A stretch of DNA of 64,000 bases from Streptantibioticus ferralitis (GTDB lineage Bacteria; Actinomycetota; Actinomycetes; Streptomycetales; Streptomycetaceae): assembly GCF_029223525.1 (NCBI RefSeq), contig NZ_JARHTQ010000002.1, forward strand, positions 124,001 to 188,000. Reading direction: 5' to 3'. Below are positions 34,601-43,980 of the stretch, in pieces. A program made the translations under genes and the position numbers. Under the pieces are notes generated by a model that worked only from the letters and a program-made list of their open reading frames with translations, searched no databases and had not been told where the DNA came from. Within the stretch, counting starts at the first letter, position 1; the number at the start of each line of letters is the position of its first letter.

Positions 34601-34618
34601 TGTAAGCACGTGCTTACA
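34601..34618. promoter_or_regulatory. TetR operator, 18-bp perfect palindrome
   Basis: TGTAAGCACGTGCTTACA is perfectly symmetrical. It ends 14 bp before the P450 GTG and lies 81 bp from the tetR start. It must overlap the transcript start or RBS of the P450 operon. It has the GTAAGC-N4-GCTTAC form common for this TetR group. Confidence 0.8.
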
Positions 34619-34632
34619 CTTGGAGGCCCAGG

Positions 34633-35841
34633 GTGACCACAGCTGACACAGAGCGCTTAGCCGGCGTAGAGCCCCTCACATACCCCTTCAACGAAGCGAA
34701 AGGTCTCGGGATCTCCGAGGCCTATGAGCAAGCCCGCACCAGCACCGGGCTGCTGCGGGTACGGATGGCGTACGGTGAGCCCGCCTGGCTCGTCACGCGC
34801 TACGTGGACGCCCGGCTGGTGCTCGGCGACCGGCGGTTCAGCCGGGCCGAGAGCGTCCACCGGGACCCTCCCCGCCAGGGCGAGGCGCGGTCGGACTCCG
34901 GCATCCTCAGCATGGACCCGCCCGATCACACCCGGCTGCGCACGCTCGTGGCCAAGGCGTTCACCGTGCACCAGGTGGAGAAACTGCGGCCCGGCGTAAC
35001 GGAGTTGGCCGAGGAGCTGCTGGACGGGCTGGAGGCCTCGGGGCCGCCAGCAGACCTGGTCGAGGACTACGCGCTGCCGATACCGGTCGCCGTCATCTGC
35101 CGACTGCTCGGGGTGCCGGAGCAGGACCGGCCGCGATTCCGGGTGTGGAGCGACGCCGAGCTGTCCACCAGCTCGCTGACCGCCGAGGAGTCCGAGGCCA
35201 ACCGCGAGGAACTGCGCGCCTATATGGCTCAGCTGATAGAGCATCATCGGCGTTGCCCGCAAGACGACTTGATGACCGCGCTGATCGAGGCCAGGGACGT
35301 GGGGGACCGGCTCTCCGAGCTGGAACTGATCGATCTGTGCGTGGGGCTGCTGGTCGCCGGTCATGAGACCACGGCCACGCAGATCCCCAACTTCGTCTAC
35401 TCCCTGCTGGAACACCCCGATGAGCTCGCTCGGCTACGGGCCGACACCAGCCTCATTCCCACGGCGGTCGAGGAGTTGATGCGGTTCGTGCCGCTGGGCA
35501 GCGGTGCGGGCTTCCCCCGCTATGCGATGGAGGACGTCGAGGTGGGCGGCACGCTGGTCCGCGCGGGCGAGCCGGTGCTGGTCGCCGTGGGCGCGGCCAA
35601 CCGGGACGCGCTGCGGTTCACCGAACCAGGCAGGCTCGACATCACCCGCCAGGGCAACCAGCACCTTGGCTTCGGTCACGGCGTGCACCACTGCCTGGGC
35701 GCCCCCCTGGCCCGCCTGGAACTGCAGGAGGCGCTACGAGCCCTTGTCGTGCGTTTCCCACGGCTGCGTCTGACGGGGGACATCGAGTGGAAGACGCAGA
35801 TGCTGGTCCGGGGCCCGCGCAGCATGCCGGTGGGGTGGTGA
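34633..35841 (+). CDS. Class I cytochrome P450
   Basis: A 402-residue soluble bacterial P450. It has SMDPPDHTRLRTLVAKAFT (C-helix region), I helix LLVAGHETTATQIPN, ExxR in TAVEELMRFVP, and haem loop FGHGVHHCLGAPLARLELQ. All essential motifs are intact. GTG at 34633 has GGAGG about 9 nt upstream. It is followed after 6 bp by its own 3Fe-4S ferredoxin, so it takes electrons from a reductase by that ferredoxin. Expression is likely blocked by the divergent TetR. Substrate unknown; the arrangement is typical of xenobiotic or specialised-metabolite oxidation. Confidence 0.93.
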   Translation: MTTADTERLAGVEPLTYPFNEAKGLGISEAYEQARTSTGLLRVRMAYGEPAWLVTRYVDARLVLGDRRFSRAESVHRDPPRQGEARSDSGILSMDPPDHTRLRTLVAKAFTVHQVEKLRPGVTELAEELLDGLEASGPPADLVEDYALPIPVAVICRLLGVPEQDRPRFRVWSDAELSTSSLTAEESEANREELRAYMAQLIEHHRRCPQDDLMTALIEARDVGDRLSELELIDLCVGLLVAGHETTATQIPNFVYSLLEHPDELARLRADTSLIPTAVEELMRFVPLGSGAGFPRYAMEDVEVGGTLVRAGEPVLVAVGAANRDALRFTEPGRLDITRQGNQHLGFGHGVHHCLGAPLARLELQEALRALVVRFPRLRLTGDIEWKTQMLVRGPRSMPVGW

Positions 35842-35847
35842 CGCTCG

Positions 35848-36063
35848 ATGACCTGGCATATCGAAATCGACGGTCACCAGTGCATGGCCTCCGGGATGTG
35901 CGCGGGCATCGCGCCTGAGCTGTTCGCGCTCGACGACGACCACGCCCGCCCGCTGCACCCCGACGGCCCCGCCGACGAGCGGGCCCTGGACGCCGCCGAC
36001 GCGTGTCCGGCGATGGCCATCACCGTCACCGAAGGGGAGGAGGTCATCGGGCCGCGATCGTGA
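35848..36063 (+). CDS. 3Fe-4S ferredoxin, P450 electron donor
   Basis: A 71-residue single-cluster ferredoxin. Cys12, Cys18 (QCMASGMC) and Cys53 (ACPAMAI) give the C-x5-C...CP pattern of [3Fe-4S] ferredoxins; the fourth cysteine of a 4Fe cluster is absent (alanine or glycine positions). Also typical are AGIAPELFALDDD and the acidic tail. ATG at 35848 lies 6 bp after the P450 stop, so the two genes are co-transcribed and co-translated. Confidence 0.93.
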   Translation: MTWHIEIDGHQCMASGMCAGIAPELFALDDDHARPLHPDGPADERALDAADACPAMAITVTEGEEVIGPRS

Positions 36064-36130
36064 CCCGAGCCGTTTCGCGGGCACCGGTGGTGGAACTGCG
36101 CTTCGGCGCGGTCCGAGTGACCATGGAGCC

Positions 36131-37666
36131 ATGCTGCTGGCCGATGTCGCCCGGACGTCGCGAGAGGTCGCCGAGGCCTCCGCGCGCTCGCGGAAGGTCG
36201 CGTTGCTGGCCCGGCTGTTCCGTACGACGGAGCCCGCGCAGGCCCCGATCGTGATCACGTATCTGGCCGGGCGGCTGCCCCAGCGCCGTATCGGAGTGGG
36301 CTGGAGCACGCTCGCCGAACGGGTACCGCCGGCGGTCGAACCCCGGTTGGCCGTGGCCGAGGTGCACGCCGCGTTCGACCGGATCGCGGCCGTCACCGGC
36401 AAGGGCGCGCAGACCGAGCGGCGACGGCAGGTGCGTGAGCTGATGGCGGCCGCCACCGGCGAGGAACAGCGCTTCCTGCTCGCCCTGATCGGCGGTGAGC
36501 TGCGGCAGGGCGCACTGGACGCGCTGGCCGTCGAGGGGCTGGCGGCGGCGGCCGATGTCCCGGCGCAGGAGGTGCGCCGGGCGGTCATGCTGGGCGGATC
36601 ACTGGGCGCGGTCGCCGAGGCGCTGTTGGCCGAAGGCCCGGACGCGCTGGCCGACTTCCAACTGGAGGTCGGCCGTCCGGTACTGCCCATGCTGGCGCAC
36701 ACCGCCAAGAGCGTGGACGAGGCACTGGACAGGCTCGGTCCCTGCGCGATCGAGGAGAAGCTCGACGGCATCCGCATCCAGGTGCACCGGGACGGCGAGA
36801 CCGTACGGATCTACACTCGGACCCTCGATGAGATCACGCCACGGCTGCCCGAAGTGGTCACCGCGGCCCGTGAACTGGCTGCCGAGCGGCTGGTACTCGA
36901 CGGAGAGGTCATCGCGCTGGGCGCCGACGGGCGGCCGAAGCCGTTCCAGGAGACCGCTGGGAGGGTCGGCTCCCGGCTGGATGTCGCGGGCGCGCAGGCC
37001 TCACTGCCGCTCTCGCCGGTCTTCTTCGACCTGCTGTCCGTCGACGGTCGCGATCTTCTGGCCCACACCACGGCACAGCGCCACGCCGAGCTGGCCCGGC
37101 TGGTCCCCGAGCCGCTCAGGGTCCGCCGACTGGTCGCCAGCGATCCGCAGGACCCGCAAACCCGTGCGGCGGCAGGTGAGTTCACCGCCGCGACCCTGGC
37201 GCGCGGCCACGAGGGGGTGCTCGTCAAGGCGCTGGACGCCCCGTACAGCGCGGGTCGGCGCGGCGCCTCCTGGCTGAAGGTCAAACCCGTGCACACCCTC
37301 GATCTGGTGGTACTCGCCGCGGAGTGGGGCCACGGGCGACGCACCGGAACGCTCTCGAATCTGCATCTGGGCGCCCGGCAGCCGGACGGCACCTTCGCGA
37401 TGCTGGGCAAGACCTTCAAGGGGCTGACCGATGCGATGCTCGGATGGCAGACGGAACGGCTACGGGAGCTGGCGGTGCGCACCGAACCGTGGGGTGTGGT
37501 GGTACGACCTGAACTGGTGGTGGAGATCGCCTTCGACGGGGTGCAGCGGTCCACCCGCTACCCGGCGGGGGTGACCCTGCGCTTCGCACGCGTCCTGCGC
37601 TACCGCGAGGACAAGACGGCGGCGGAGGCGGACGCCGTCGAGGACGTACTCGGCTTCCGCCCCTGA
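36131..37666 (+). CDS. ligB: ATP-dependent DNA ligase LigB
   Basis: A 511-residue ligase that seals nicks with ATP. N-terminal helical domain ~1-185 (LLADVARTSREVAEASARSR). The nucleotidyltransferase core has adenylated Lys210 in AIEEKLDGIRIQVHRDG. Downstream motifs are IYTRTLDEITPRLPE, LVLDGEVIAL, HEGVLVKALDAPYSAG and SWLKVKP. The C-terminal OB domain ends VTLRFARVLRYREDK. Length and domains are full for actinobacterial LigB. ATG at 36131 has GGAG close upstream. It stands alone here. Another ATP ligase, at 60573, belongs to the LigC group. Confidence 0.95.
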   Translation: MLLADVARTSREVAEASARSRKVALLARLFRTTEPAQAPIVITYLAGRLPQRRIGVGWSTLAERVPPAVEPRLAVAEVHAAFDRIAAVTGKGAQTERRRQVRELMAAATGEEQRFLLALIGGELRQGALDALAVEGLAAAADVPAQEVRRAVMLGGSLGAVAEALLAEGPDALADFQLEVGRPVLPMLAHTAKSVDEALDRLGPCAIEEKLDGIRIQVHRDGETVRIYTRTLDEITPRLPEVVTAARELAAERLVLDGEVIALGADGRPKPFQETAGRVGSRLDVAGAQASLPLSPVFFDLLSVDGRDLLAHTTAQRHAELARLVPEPLRVRRLVASDPQDPQTRAAAGEFTAATLARGHEGVLVKALDAPYSAGRRGASWLKVKPVHTLDLVVLAAEWGHGRRTGTLSNLHLGARQPDGTFAMLGKTFKGLTDAMLGWQTERLRELAVRTEPWGVVVRPELVVEIAFDGVQRSTRYPAGVTLRFARVLRYREDKTAAEADAVEDVLGFRP

Positions 37667-37765
37667 GCCGGATGCGGCGTGTGGCGGGCTTGGCCGTCTA
37701 TGGCCGGATGGCTACGGAATCCATTGCCGAGCTACCCGGCCTGCTGGGGCTCGACGGCCGGTGCG

Positions 37766-37791
37766 GGCGGTGCGGCCATGGCCGCACCGCC
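37766..37791. terminator. Terminator after ligB
   Basis: An 11-bp perfect stem (37766-37776 with 37781-37791) with a 4-nt CATG loop lies between convergent ligB and the O-methyltransferase pseudogene. Confidence 0.7.
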
Positions 37792-37803
37792 TTCCGCAGT
37801 GCG

Positions 37804-38573
37804 TTACCTGATGCCGACCACCATCGAGTCGGGGCCGGCGAGGTGTTCCACCCGGCAGTCCCGGAAACCGGCCTCCGTGAGCCAGGCTCGGAAGTCGGCG
37901 CCGGTGTAGTCGAATCCGCCCTTGGTCTCGATGAGCATGTTGAGGCTCATCAGCCGCCCGAAGGCGTTCTCCCGGCGGCCGTCGTCGATCAGCGACTCGA
38001 AGACGATGACCGCCCCCGCATTCGGTAGCGCGTCATACGCCTTCTTCAACAGCATCCGCTTGGTGTGCAGATCCCAGTCGTGCAGGATGTGCCCGAACAC
38101 CAGCACATCCGCGGCGGGCAGTGGATCGGTGAAGAAGTCCCCCGCCGTGAACGACAGCCGGTCGGCGGTTCCCGCCGCGGCCACGTACTCCTCGAAGTGC
38201 GGTCGCACCGGAGCCAGGTCGAAACCCGTGCCTGCCCGGCCATCTCCAGCATCCCGCCGACGTAGCACGGCTCGGAGCGGACGAGATGGCGCGCCGAGTC
38301 AGGGGTGTTGGTGTACCGGCCGCCGCCGTCCCGGTCCAGCAACCCGAGCGCGACCAGGGTGTCGAAGAAGTCCCCTGCCCCGCGCGGATGCAGGTCGAGC
38401 CGGGACCGTAACTCCTCGCCGCCCAGCGGGGCCGCGGCGAGTGTGCCGAAGACGTCGAGCTCCACCGCGCTCAACAGCGCGTTCGCCTCCCAGAACCCAA
38501 GCCCCACTCGCATGATCCGCTCCGGCGACCCCGAATCCCCGTGTCCGCCGTGGTGCGGCTCTTGATTCGACAT
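37804..38573 (-). pseudogene. O-methyltransferase (AdoMet, DmpM/ASMT-like) with internal deletion
   Basis: The start is sound (ATG at 38573). The first ~115 codons encode the dimerisation/HTH half: [54 protein letters not shown]. At about 38240 the text jumps to the last third in another frame: [57 protein letters not shown], then the stop at 37804. In intact members about 100 residues, including SAM motif I (VDIGCAQG-like), lie between these parts. They are missing here, so the product cannot bind SAM. Confidence 0.85.
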
Positions 38574-38949
38574 CAGCTCGTCCCCTCTTTCGGCGCCCTG
38601 TGTATCGCCGCCCTTGGTGCGACAGGACCGATTCCGGTGGACACTACTGACGCTCGCCAGAGCGCACCCGGCCGTCAGTGGTACGACCGGGTGGACAGGT
38701 AGACGGAATTCTATTTCCGTTATGCGGTATCTTCGGCGCGCTGAAGCGGTGCGAAGCCTTCCCCAACGGCATGCTCCACGAGATCACCGCAGTCCAGGGG
38801 CTGCGGTGCCGGGCAATGCCGAGAGAGGATGGAGCGGAGTATCACGGTGCGGACCGGTGTGGACCGGGTCGCGAGCACAGACGGCACGGACGGGTCGCGC
38901 GGACGGCGCGGGCCACGGGCGTCACGACGGGCGGAAGGGGTGACCGGGA
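38574..38949. other. Intergenic, 376 bp, promoter region
   Basis: Divergent gap between the methyltransferase pseudogene and the SpoIIE-type phosphatase gene. A short AT-rich patch near 38705-38735 is the only departure from high GC. No coding frame is convincing. Confidence 0.4.
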
Positions 38950-41034
38950 ATGAGTGCGACCGACGCGTTCCCGGCCGGCCTGGGACCCGAGAGCACGGAC
39001 GCGGCTGCCCCGCCGGGCGGGCTGCTGGACGTCCTGAGCGTGGCGGCGGTGGTGCTGGACGCCAGCGGCCGGATCACCCTGTGGAGCCCCCAGGCGGAGG
39101 ACCTGTTCGGCTACAGCGCCGAGGAGGCGCTCGGCAGGTACGCGGCACGGCTGCTGGTCGACGAGCGGAACCGGGACCAGATACTCAAGCTGTTCGCCGA
39201 AGTCATGGAGGCCGGAACGTACTGGGCCGGGGTGTTCCCCGTCCGGCACAAGGACGGAAGCACCCGGCTGGTCGAATTCCGCAACATGCGGCTCCAGGAC
39301 GCGCACCACGGGTTCTACGCCCTGGGGATAGCCACCGACCAGGCGACCTTGCGCCGGTTGGAGACGGAGCTCTCGCTGTCCGTGCGGCTGGTCAGCCAGT
39401 CACCGATCGGACTGGGCGTCCTCGACACCGACCTGCGGTTCGTGACCGTCAACCCGGCGCTGGAACGGATCAACGGAATCCCCGCAGACCAGCACATCGG
39501 CCGCCATGTCCGCGAGGTGCTGCCGTTCCTGGACGCCGACAACGTCGAGTCACTGCTGCGCCAGGTGCTGGACACCGGCGTTCCGGTGCTGGACCAGTTC
39601 GCCACCGGCCGCACCCCTGCCGACCCGGAAACCGAGCACGCGTGGTCGGTGTCGTACTACCGCCTGGACGACCCCGCCGGGCGAGTGCTCGGCCTGGCCA
39701 CCTCGGTGGTGGACATCACCGAACGGCACCGCGCGGCCACCGAGGCGGCCGAGGCACGGGAGCGGCTCACCCTCATCGCCGACGCCACCGTTCGCATCGG
39801 CACCACCCTCGACCTCGACCAGACCGCGTGTGAGCTGGCCGACGTCTGCGTACCGGAGCTGGCCGACGTCGCGGCGGTCGACGTACTCGACTCGATAATG
39901 GACGACCGCCGCGGCAATTCGAGCGCGGACCGCGACCGCCCGGTCTTCCGCGCCCTCGCGGTGGCGGCGGGCTATCCGACCGAGGCCACCCGGGCGGCGG
40001 ACCCCACGGGCGAGGTCGCCGCCTACGATCCGGACCGGCTGATCACCCAGTGCGTGAAGACCGGCCGCCCCGTGCTGATCCCACGAGTGCGGCCGGAGGA
40101 CCTGCGCAGCATCGCCCGGGACGAGGTGTCGGCCGGACTCCTGGCCCGTGCGGGACTGCACTCCTACCTCGCGGTGCCACTGATCGCCCGCGGCTCGGTG
40201 GTCGGCGCGCTGGACCTCAAACGGGCCCGCAACCCGCTGCCGTTCACCGAGGACGATGCCGTGCTCGCCTGCGAGTTGGCCGCTCGCGCCGCCGTGTGCA
40301 TCGACAACGCCCGCTGGTACCAGGCCCAACGCCGGGCGGCGCTGACCCTGCAGCGCGATCTGCTGCCGCCGAGTCCGCCGCACCGCCCGGGACTTGAGGT
40401 CGCCTACCGCTACCAGCCCGCCGCGGGCACCAGCGAGGTCGGCGGCGACTGGTTCGACGTCATCCCGCTGACCGGCGACAGCACCGCGCTCGTCGTCGGC
40501 GACGTCATGGGCAGCGGCATCAACGCGGCCGCGACCATGGGCCAGTTGCGTACCGCGACCCGTACGCTCGCCGAACTCGGCCTGGACCCCGCGGACCTCA
40601 TGGGACACCTCGACCGTGTCGCCGACGGCCTGGGCCGCTCCATCGCCACCTGCGTGTACGTCGTCCACGACCCGGAACGCGGACAGTGCCGGATCTCCAA
40701 CGCGGGACATCTGCCTCCCGTGCTGATGCGGCCCGGCCGCGCCCCCGAACTGCTGGACCTGCCCACCGGCGCCCCGCTGGGAGTCGGCGGAGTGCCCTTC
40801 GAGACCATCGTCGTCGACGTGGCCCCAGGTGATCAACTCGTGCTGTACACCGACGGGTTGGTGGAGACCCGGGACACCTCGATCGACATCCGGCTGAACG
40901 CTCTGCTCGACGTGCTCTCCGGCCCGCACCGGCCGCTGGAGACCACCTGCGACATCCTGCTGCGGATCCTGCGCCACCCCGACGACCACGACGACGTCGC
41001 ACTGCTCATCGCCCGGTCCACCACCGACGACTGA
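38950..41034 (+). CDS. PAS-PAS-GAF-SpoIIE (PP2C) protein phosphatase
   Basis: A 694-residue soluble signalling protein. PAS1 ~20-135 (ASGRITLWSPQAEDLFGYSA), PAS2 ~140-260 (SPIGLGVLDTDLRFVTVNPA), GAF ~275-455 (SYLAVPLIARGSVVGALDLK), then the PP2C core ~480-690. The PP2C core carries ALTLQRDLLPP, the metal Asp in SEVGGDWFDVIPL, VVGDVMGSGINAA, ISNAGHLPPVL and DQLVLYTDGLVE. Such proteins dephosphorylate anti-anti-sigma factors in response to ligands sensed by PAS/GAF. They are numerous in Streptomyces. No anti-sigma kinase domain or partner gene is present. ATG at 38950. Confidence 0.93.
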   Translation: MSATDAFPAGLGPESTDAAAPPGGLLDVLSVAAVVLDASGRITLWSPQAEDLFGYSAEEALGRYAARLLVDERNRDQILKLFAEVMEAGTYWAGVFPVRHKDGSTRLVEFRNMRLQDAHHGFYALGIATDQATLRRLETELSLSVRLVSQSPIGLGVLDTDLRFVTVNPALERINGIPADQHIGRHVREVLPFLDADNVESLLRQVLDTGVPVLDQFATGRTPADPETEHAWSVSYYRLDDPAGRVLGLATSVVDITERHRAATEAAEARERLTLIADATVRIGTTLDLDQTACELADVCVPELADVAAVDVLDSIMDDRRGNSSADRDRPVFRALAVAAGYPTEATRAADPTGEVAAYDPDRLITQCVKTGRPVLIPRVRPEDLRSIARDEVSAGLLARAGLHSYLAVPLIARGSVVGALDLKRARNPLPFTEDDAVLACELAARAAVCIDNARWYQAQRRAALTLQRDLLPPSPPHRPGLEVAYRYQPAAGTSEVGGDWFDVIPLTGDSTALVVGDVMGSGINAAATMGQLRTATRTLAELGLDPADLMGHLDRVADGLGRSIATCVYVVHDPERGQCRISNAGHLPPVLMRPGRAPELLDLPTGAPLGVGGVPFETIVVDVAPGDQLVLYTDGLVETRDTSIDIRLNALLDVLSGPHRPLETTCDILLRILRHPDDHDDVALLIARSTTDD

Positions 41035-41036
41035 CC

Positions 41037-42017
41037 TCAGGCCCGCACACCCATCGCGCCGAGCAACAGCGGTAGCGAGCGGTGAAGTTCACGTTGCCAG
41101 TACGGCCAACTGTGCGTGCCGTGGCCGTAGAAGTCGGTGACCACACGGTGGTCGCCCAGCGTGTGCAGACGGTCGGCCACATGGCGGCTCTCGGCCAGGA
41201 AGAGGGTCTCGTAGGGGCTGGTGACGCCCGGCGGATCGAACGGCCCCGCGGTACCGTCCCCACAGGACAGGAAGACCGGCAGCCGCCGCAGCGAACCCGC
41301 CAGGACGTACGGATCATGCTCTGCCCAGACGGTCCGGTCGGCCACCGGATCGCCCCACAGCGCGTCCGGGTCGGCGCCCTGACCACGGACGATGGCCAGC
41401 ACGTTGTCCGGGCCGCCGCGCTGGTAGAGCGGATCGGCCACCCCGCTGTAGGAGGCGGTGGCCCGGAACATGTCCGGGTGCCGGGCGGCGTAGGAGAGCG
41501 CGCCGAAACCGCCCATCGACAGCCCCGCGACCGCCCGGTCGGAACCGGCGCCGTAGGAGCGTTCCAGGAGGTTCCGGAGCTCGGTGAGGTGGAACGTCTC
41601 CCACCGTGGCGAGCCGCCGGTCCCGTAGTTCCACCAGTCGCTGTAGAAGCCGGTCCGGCCTGCCTCCGGCATGACGACCAGCACATTGCGCAGTGCCGGG
41701 ATGCGTGCCAGGTCGGTCTTCGCCGTCCAGCCGGTGTAGTCGTCGCAGCATCCGTGCAGCAGCCACAGTGTGGGCCAGCTGCGACGCGTCCTCGGCGCCC
41801 AGCCGTCGGGGGTGAGCAGACGGACCTTGGCGGTGGTGCCCAGCGCGGGGGAGGAGATGGTCAGATCGACCTGGCGGGCGGCGACCCGCTGCTCGGCGAC
41901 CACCCGGGCGGTGTCACCGCCATGGGCCTGCGCGGGCGCGGCGGCCAGTCCCAGGACGGCCACAACTCCCGCCAGGGGCAGCAGAACCAGCGGCAGCATT
42001 CGACGGGTACGTCTCAT
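41037..42017 (-). CDS. Secreted alpha/beta-hydrolase esterase (Ag85/esterase D-like)
   Basis: A 326-residue secreted serine hydrolase. The signal peptide is ~1-31 (LPLVLLPLAGVVAVLGLAA, cleavage near AQA-HGG). Core motifs: WPTLWLLHGCCDDYTGW, VVMPEAGRTGFYSDWWN, nucleophile Ser167 in VAGLSMGGFGALSYAAR, and the late His in HGTHSWPYWQRELH. Overall this is the mycolyltransferase/esterase D fold; in Streptomyces, which lacks mycolates, such proteins are acyl-esterases. The ATG at 42017 overlaps the stop of the GH3 gene (ATGA), so it is co-translated with it. A role in removing acyl groups from wall glycans is a context inference. Confidence 0.85.
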   Translation of the reverse strand: MRRTRRMLPLVLLPLAGVVAVLGLAAAPAQAHGGDTARVVAEQRVAARQVDLTISSPALGTTAKVRLLTPDGWAPRTRRSWPTLWLLHGCCDDYTGWTAKTDLARIPALRNVLVVMPEAGRTGFYSDWWNYGTGGSPRWETFHLTELRNLLERSYGAGSDRAVAGLSMGGFGALSYAARHPDMFRATASYSGVADPLYQRGGPDNVLAIVRGQGADPDALWGDPVADRTVWAEHDPYVLAGSLRRLPVFLSCGDGTAGPFDPPGVTSPYETLFLAESRHVADRLHTLGDHRVVTDFYGHGTHSWPYWQRELHRSLPLLLGAMGVRA

Positions 42018-43783
42018 CGCTGGTATCCGATCCCCGAGCCGAAGCCGAACAGTGTCCCGCCGCCGGCCGCCTTCGGGACGGTGACCGGAAGCCTACCGAC
42101 CGGAGCCGTGCCCAGCAGCGTGTTCGCCAACGCGGTGACGGACACCGGCTGGTAGTCATAGGCGGCCAAGTACGTTGCCGCGGTGGGGTAGTACGCGATG
42201 TCGTACGGCCCGCCGACCGAGGCCACCGCGATCGGCTTGCCGGTCGCCAGCAGTTGGCGCACCAGGCTCTGCTGGGCGGGGTCGCTCCAGGCGTTGTAGG
42301 TCGTCACGACCGTGATGTCATTGGCCCTGGCCGCCGCCACGGCGGCGTCGATCGTGGCCTGGTCCGGCGAGCCGGTCCACAGCCGCTGGGTCGTCAGCCC
42401 CCGCGCGGACAGGTCGCCCGCCAGGTTCTGCGTGGTGGCCGTGCCCCAACCGGTGACCAGTACGTGCGCTCCGGAGTGCGGGGCCAGCGGGAGGAGATGG
42501 CGGGTGTCGCGCAGCAGGGTGACGGAGCGCCGGGCGATCGCCGCCATGGTGCCCGCGTCATCGAGTGGACCCATGGGAAGGGCCGGGTACGGGTGTGTGA
42601 ACAGGCCCAGCCGTGCCTTCATCCGCAGGATGCGGTACACCGACTGGTCGATGCGCGCGGTGCTGATCGTGCCCGCGTGCACGGCGTTCAGCACCGTCCG
42701 TACCGCACCCGGCAGATCGGGAGGCATCAGCAGCTCGTCGTCGCCCGCGTTGATGGCGTCCAGGATCACCTGCCCGGGGGCGATCCCACTCAGGGCGGCG
42801 GCGCTGAGGGCGTCGGTGATCACCACGCCGTCGTAGTGCAGGGTGCCGCGCAGCAGGCCCGTGACGATGGGCCGGGAGAGACTGGCGGGCAGCCCCGACG
42901 GATCGAGTGCGGGCGCGACGATGTGCGCCGCCATGATGGACGGCGCCCCCGCCGCGATGGCCGCCCGGAACGGCGGTACGTCCCTGGCCATGATCTGGGC
43001 GCGGGACTCGTGGGTGACGGCGACTCCGTTGTCGGTGTTGACCGTGGTGTCGCCGAGCCCAGGGAAGTGCTTGGCCTGCGCGCCCACTCCGCTGGACCGG
43101 TAGCCGTTCACCGCCGCGGCCGCGAAGCGGGCGGCCCAGGAGGTGCGGTCGCCGAACGCCCGGGGCCCGTCGGCGCTGTTGCGCGGATTGGTGTTGACGT
43201 CCACCACTGGCGCGTCGTCCACGTTGATGCCCAGCGCACGCAGCTGCGCCCCGCTGACCGAGGCGGCCCGGTAGGCGTCGCCCGGGTCGAAGGTGGCGCC
43301 TATGGCCATGTTGCCCGGCGACACCGCGAGCGGCGCGCCGATCCGGTTGACCACGCCGCCTTCCTGGTCGGTGCTGATCTGCAGGGGGACGCCGGCGTGC
43401 GAGGCGGTCGCGGCGTGCTGCAGACCGGCGGAGAGCGCCGCGATCTGCCGCGGGTCGCCCAGGTTGTCGCTCCAGGAGAAGTAGATGATGCCGCCGAGGT
43501 GGTACGCGGCCAGCAACTGCGCACCATTGCCCACATTGTTGCCGTACAGCCGGTGGTTGGCCGCGACATCCGCGGGGTTGGTGGTGGTGGCGGAGTCCCC
43601 GTAGACCTCGGAGACGAACAGCTGGCCGACCTTCTCCCGCAGTGTCATCCGGGCCAGCACGGAACGGATCTGACGGTCCGTCGGCAAGGCGGTGCCGGTG
43701 GCCGGAGCGAGCGGCGGAGCGGCGGCGGTGAGGGCGACCGCGGCGGCGGTCAGCAGGATGGGTGTGACCGCACGAGCACGCAT
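42014..43783 (-). CDS. Secreted GH3 glycosidase (NagZ-like)
   Basis: A 589-residue secreted GH3 enzyme with a signal peptide ~1-25 (AVTPILLTAAAVALTAAA). The (beta/alpha)8 domain has QISTDQEGGVVNRIGAPL (substrate loop), GAQAKHFPGLGDTTV and nucleophile Asp324 in GVVITDALSAAA. A second alpha/beta domain follows, ending VTVPKAAGGGTLFGFG. NagZ enzymes have an Asp-x-His acid/base pair just after KHFPG; here that place reads N-T-D, so acid/base chemistry may differ. ATG at 43783 has GGGAGG 9 nt upstream. Beta-N-acetylglucosaminidase acting on wall fragments is likely from the neighbours but not proven. Confidence 0.85.
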   Translation of the reverse strand: MRARAVTPILLTAAAVALTAAAPPLAPATGTALPTDRQIRSVLARMTLREKVGQLFVSEVYGDSATTTNPADVAANHRLYGNNVGNGAQLLAAYHLGGIIYFSWSDNLGDPRQIAALSAGLQHAATASHAGVPLQISTDQEGGVVNRIGAPLAVSPGNMAIGATFDPGDAYRAASVSGAQLRALGINVDDAPVVDVNTNPRNSADGPRAFGDRTSWAARFAAAAVNGYRSSGVGAQAKHFPGLGDTTVNTDNGVAVTHESRAQIMARDVPPFRAAIAAGAPSIMAAHIVAPALDPSGLPASLSRPIVTGLLRGTLHYDGVVITDALSAAALSGIAPGQVILDAINAGDDELLMPPDLPGAVRTVLNAVHAGTISTARIDQSVYRILRMKARLGLFTHPYPALPMGPLDDAGTMAAIARRSVTLLRDTRHLLPLAPHSGAHVLVTGWGTATTQNLAGDLSARGLTTQRLWTGSPDQATIDAAVAAARANDITVVTTYNAWSDPAQQSLVRQLLATGKPIAVASVGGPYDIAYYPTAATYLAAYDYQPVSVTALANTLLGTAPVGRLPVTVPKAAGGGTLFGFGSGIGYQR

Positions 43784-43980
43784 CAGCAGCCTCCCGACGA
43801 GAGGTGGGGATCCGACCAGGACGGTGCAGTGGTGCGCAGGCATTTCACCGCGCACCCAACCCTCTGTCAACGATCCCGGCACACCACCCGACAACGGTGT
43901 CGGCAACCCCGCACACATCATTGACCGGGAACCGTCGCATGCGTACGTTGCCATTCGGTACGCCGACGCAGGAGGCCGTC

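Noticed and set aside
41034-41037. Missing terminator between the SpoIIE-type and esterase genes
   Set aside because: The two stops are 2 bp apart and I saw no hairpin. Termination may occur inside the neighbours, and nothing further can be supported.
43804-43980. Earlier start for namZ
   Set aside because: Residues before 43981 do not resemble the family, and the AGGAGG at the ATG 43981 with the following Tat signal is decisive.
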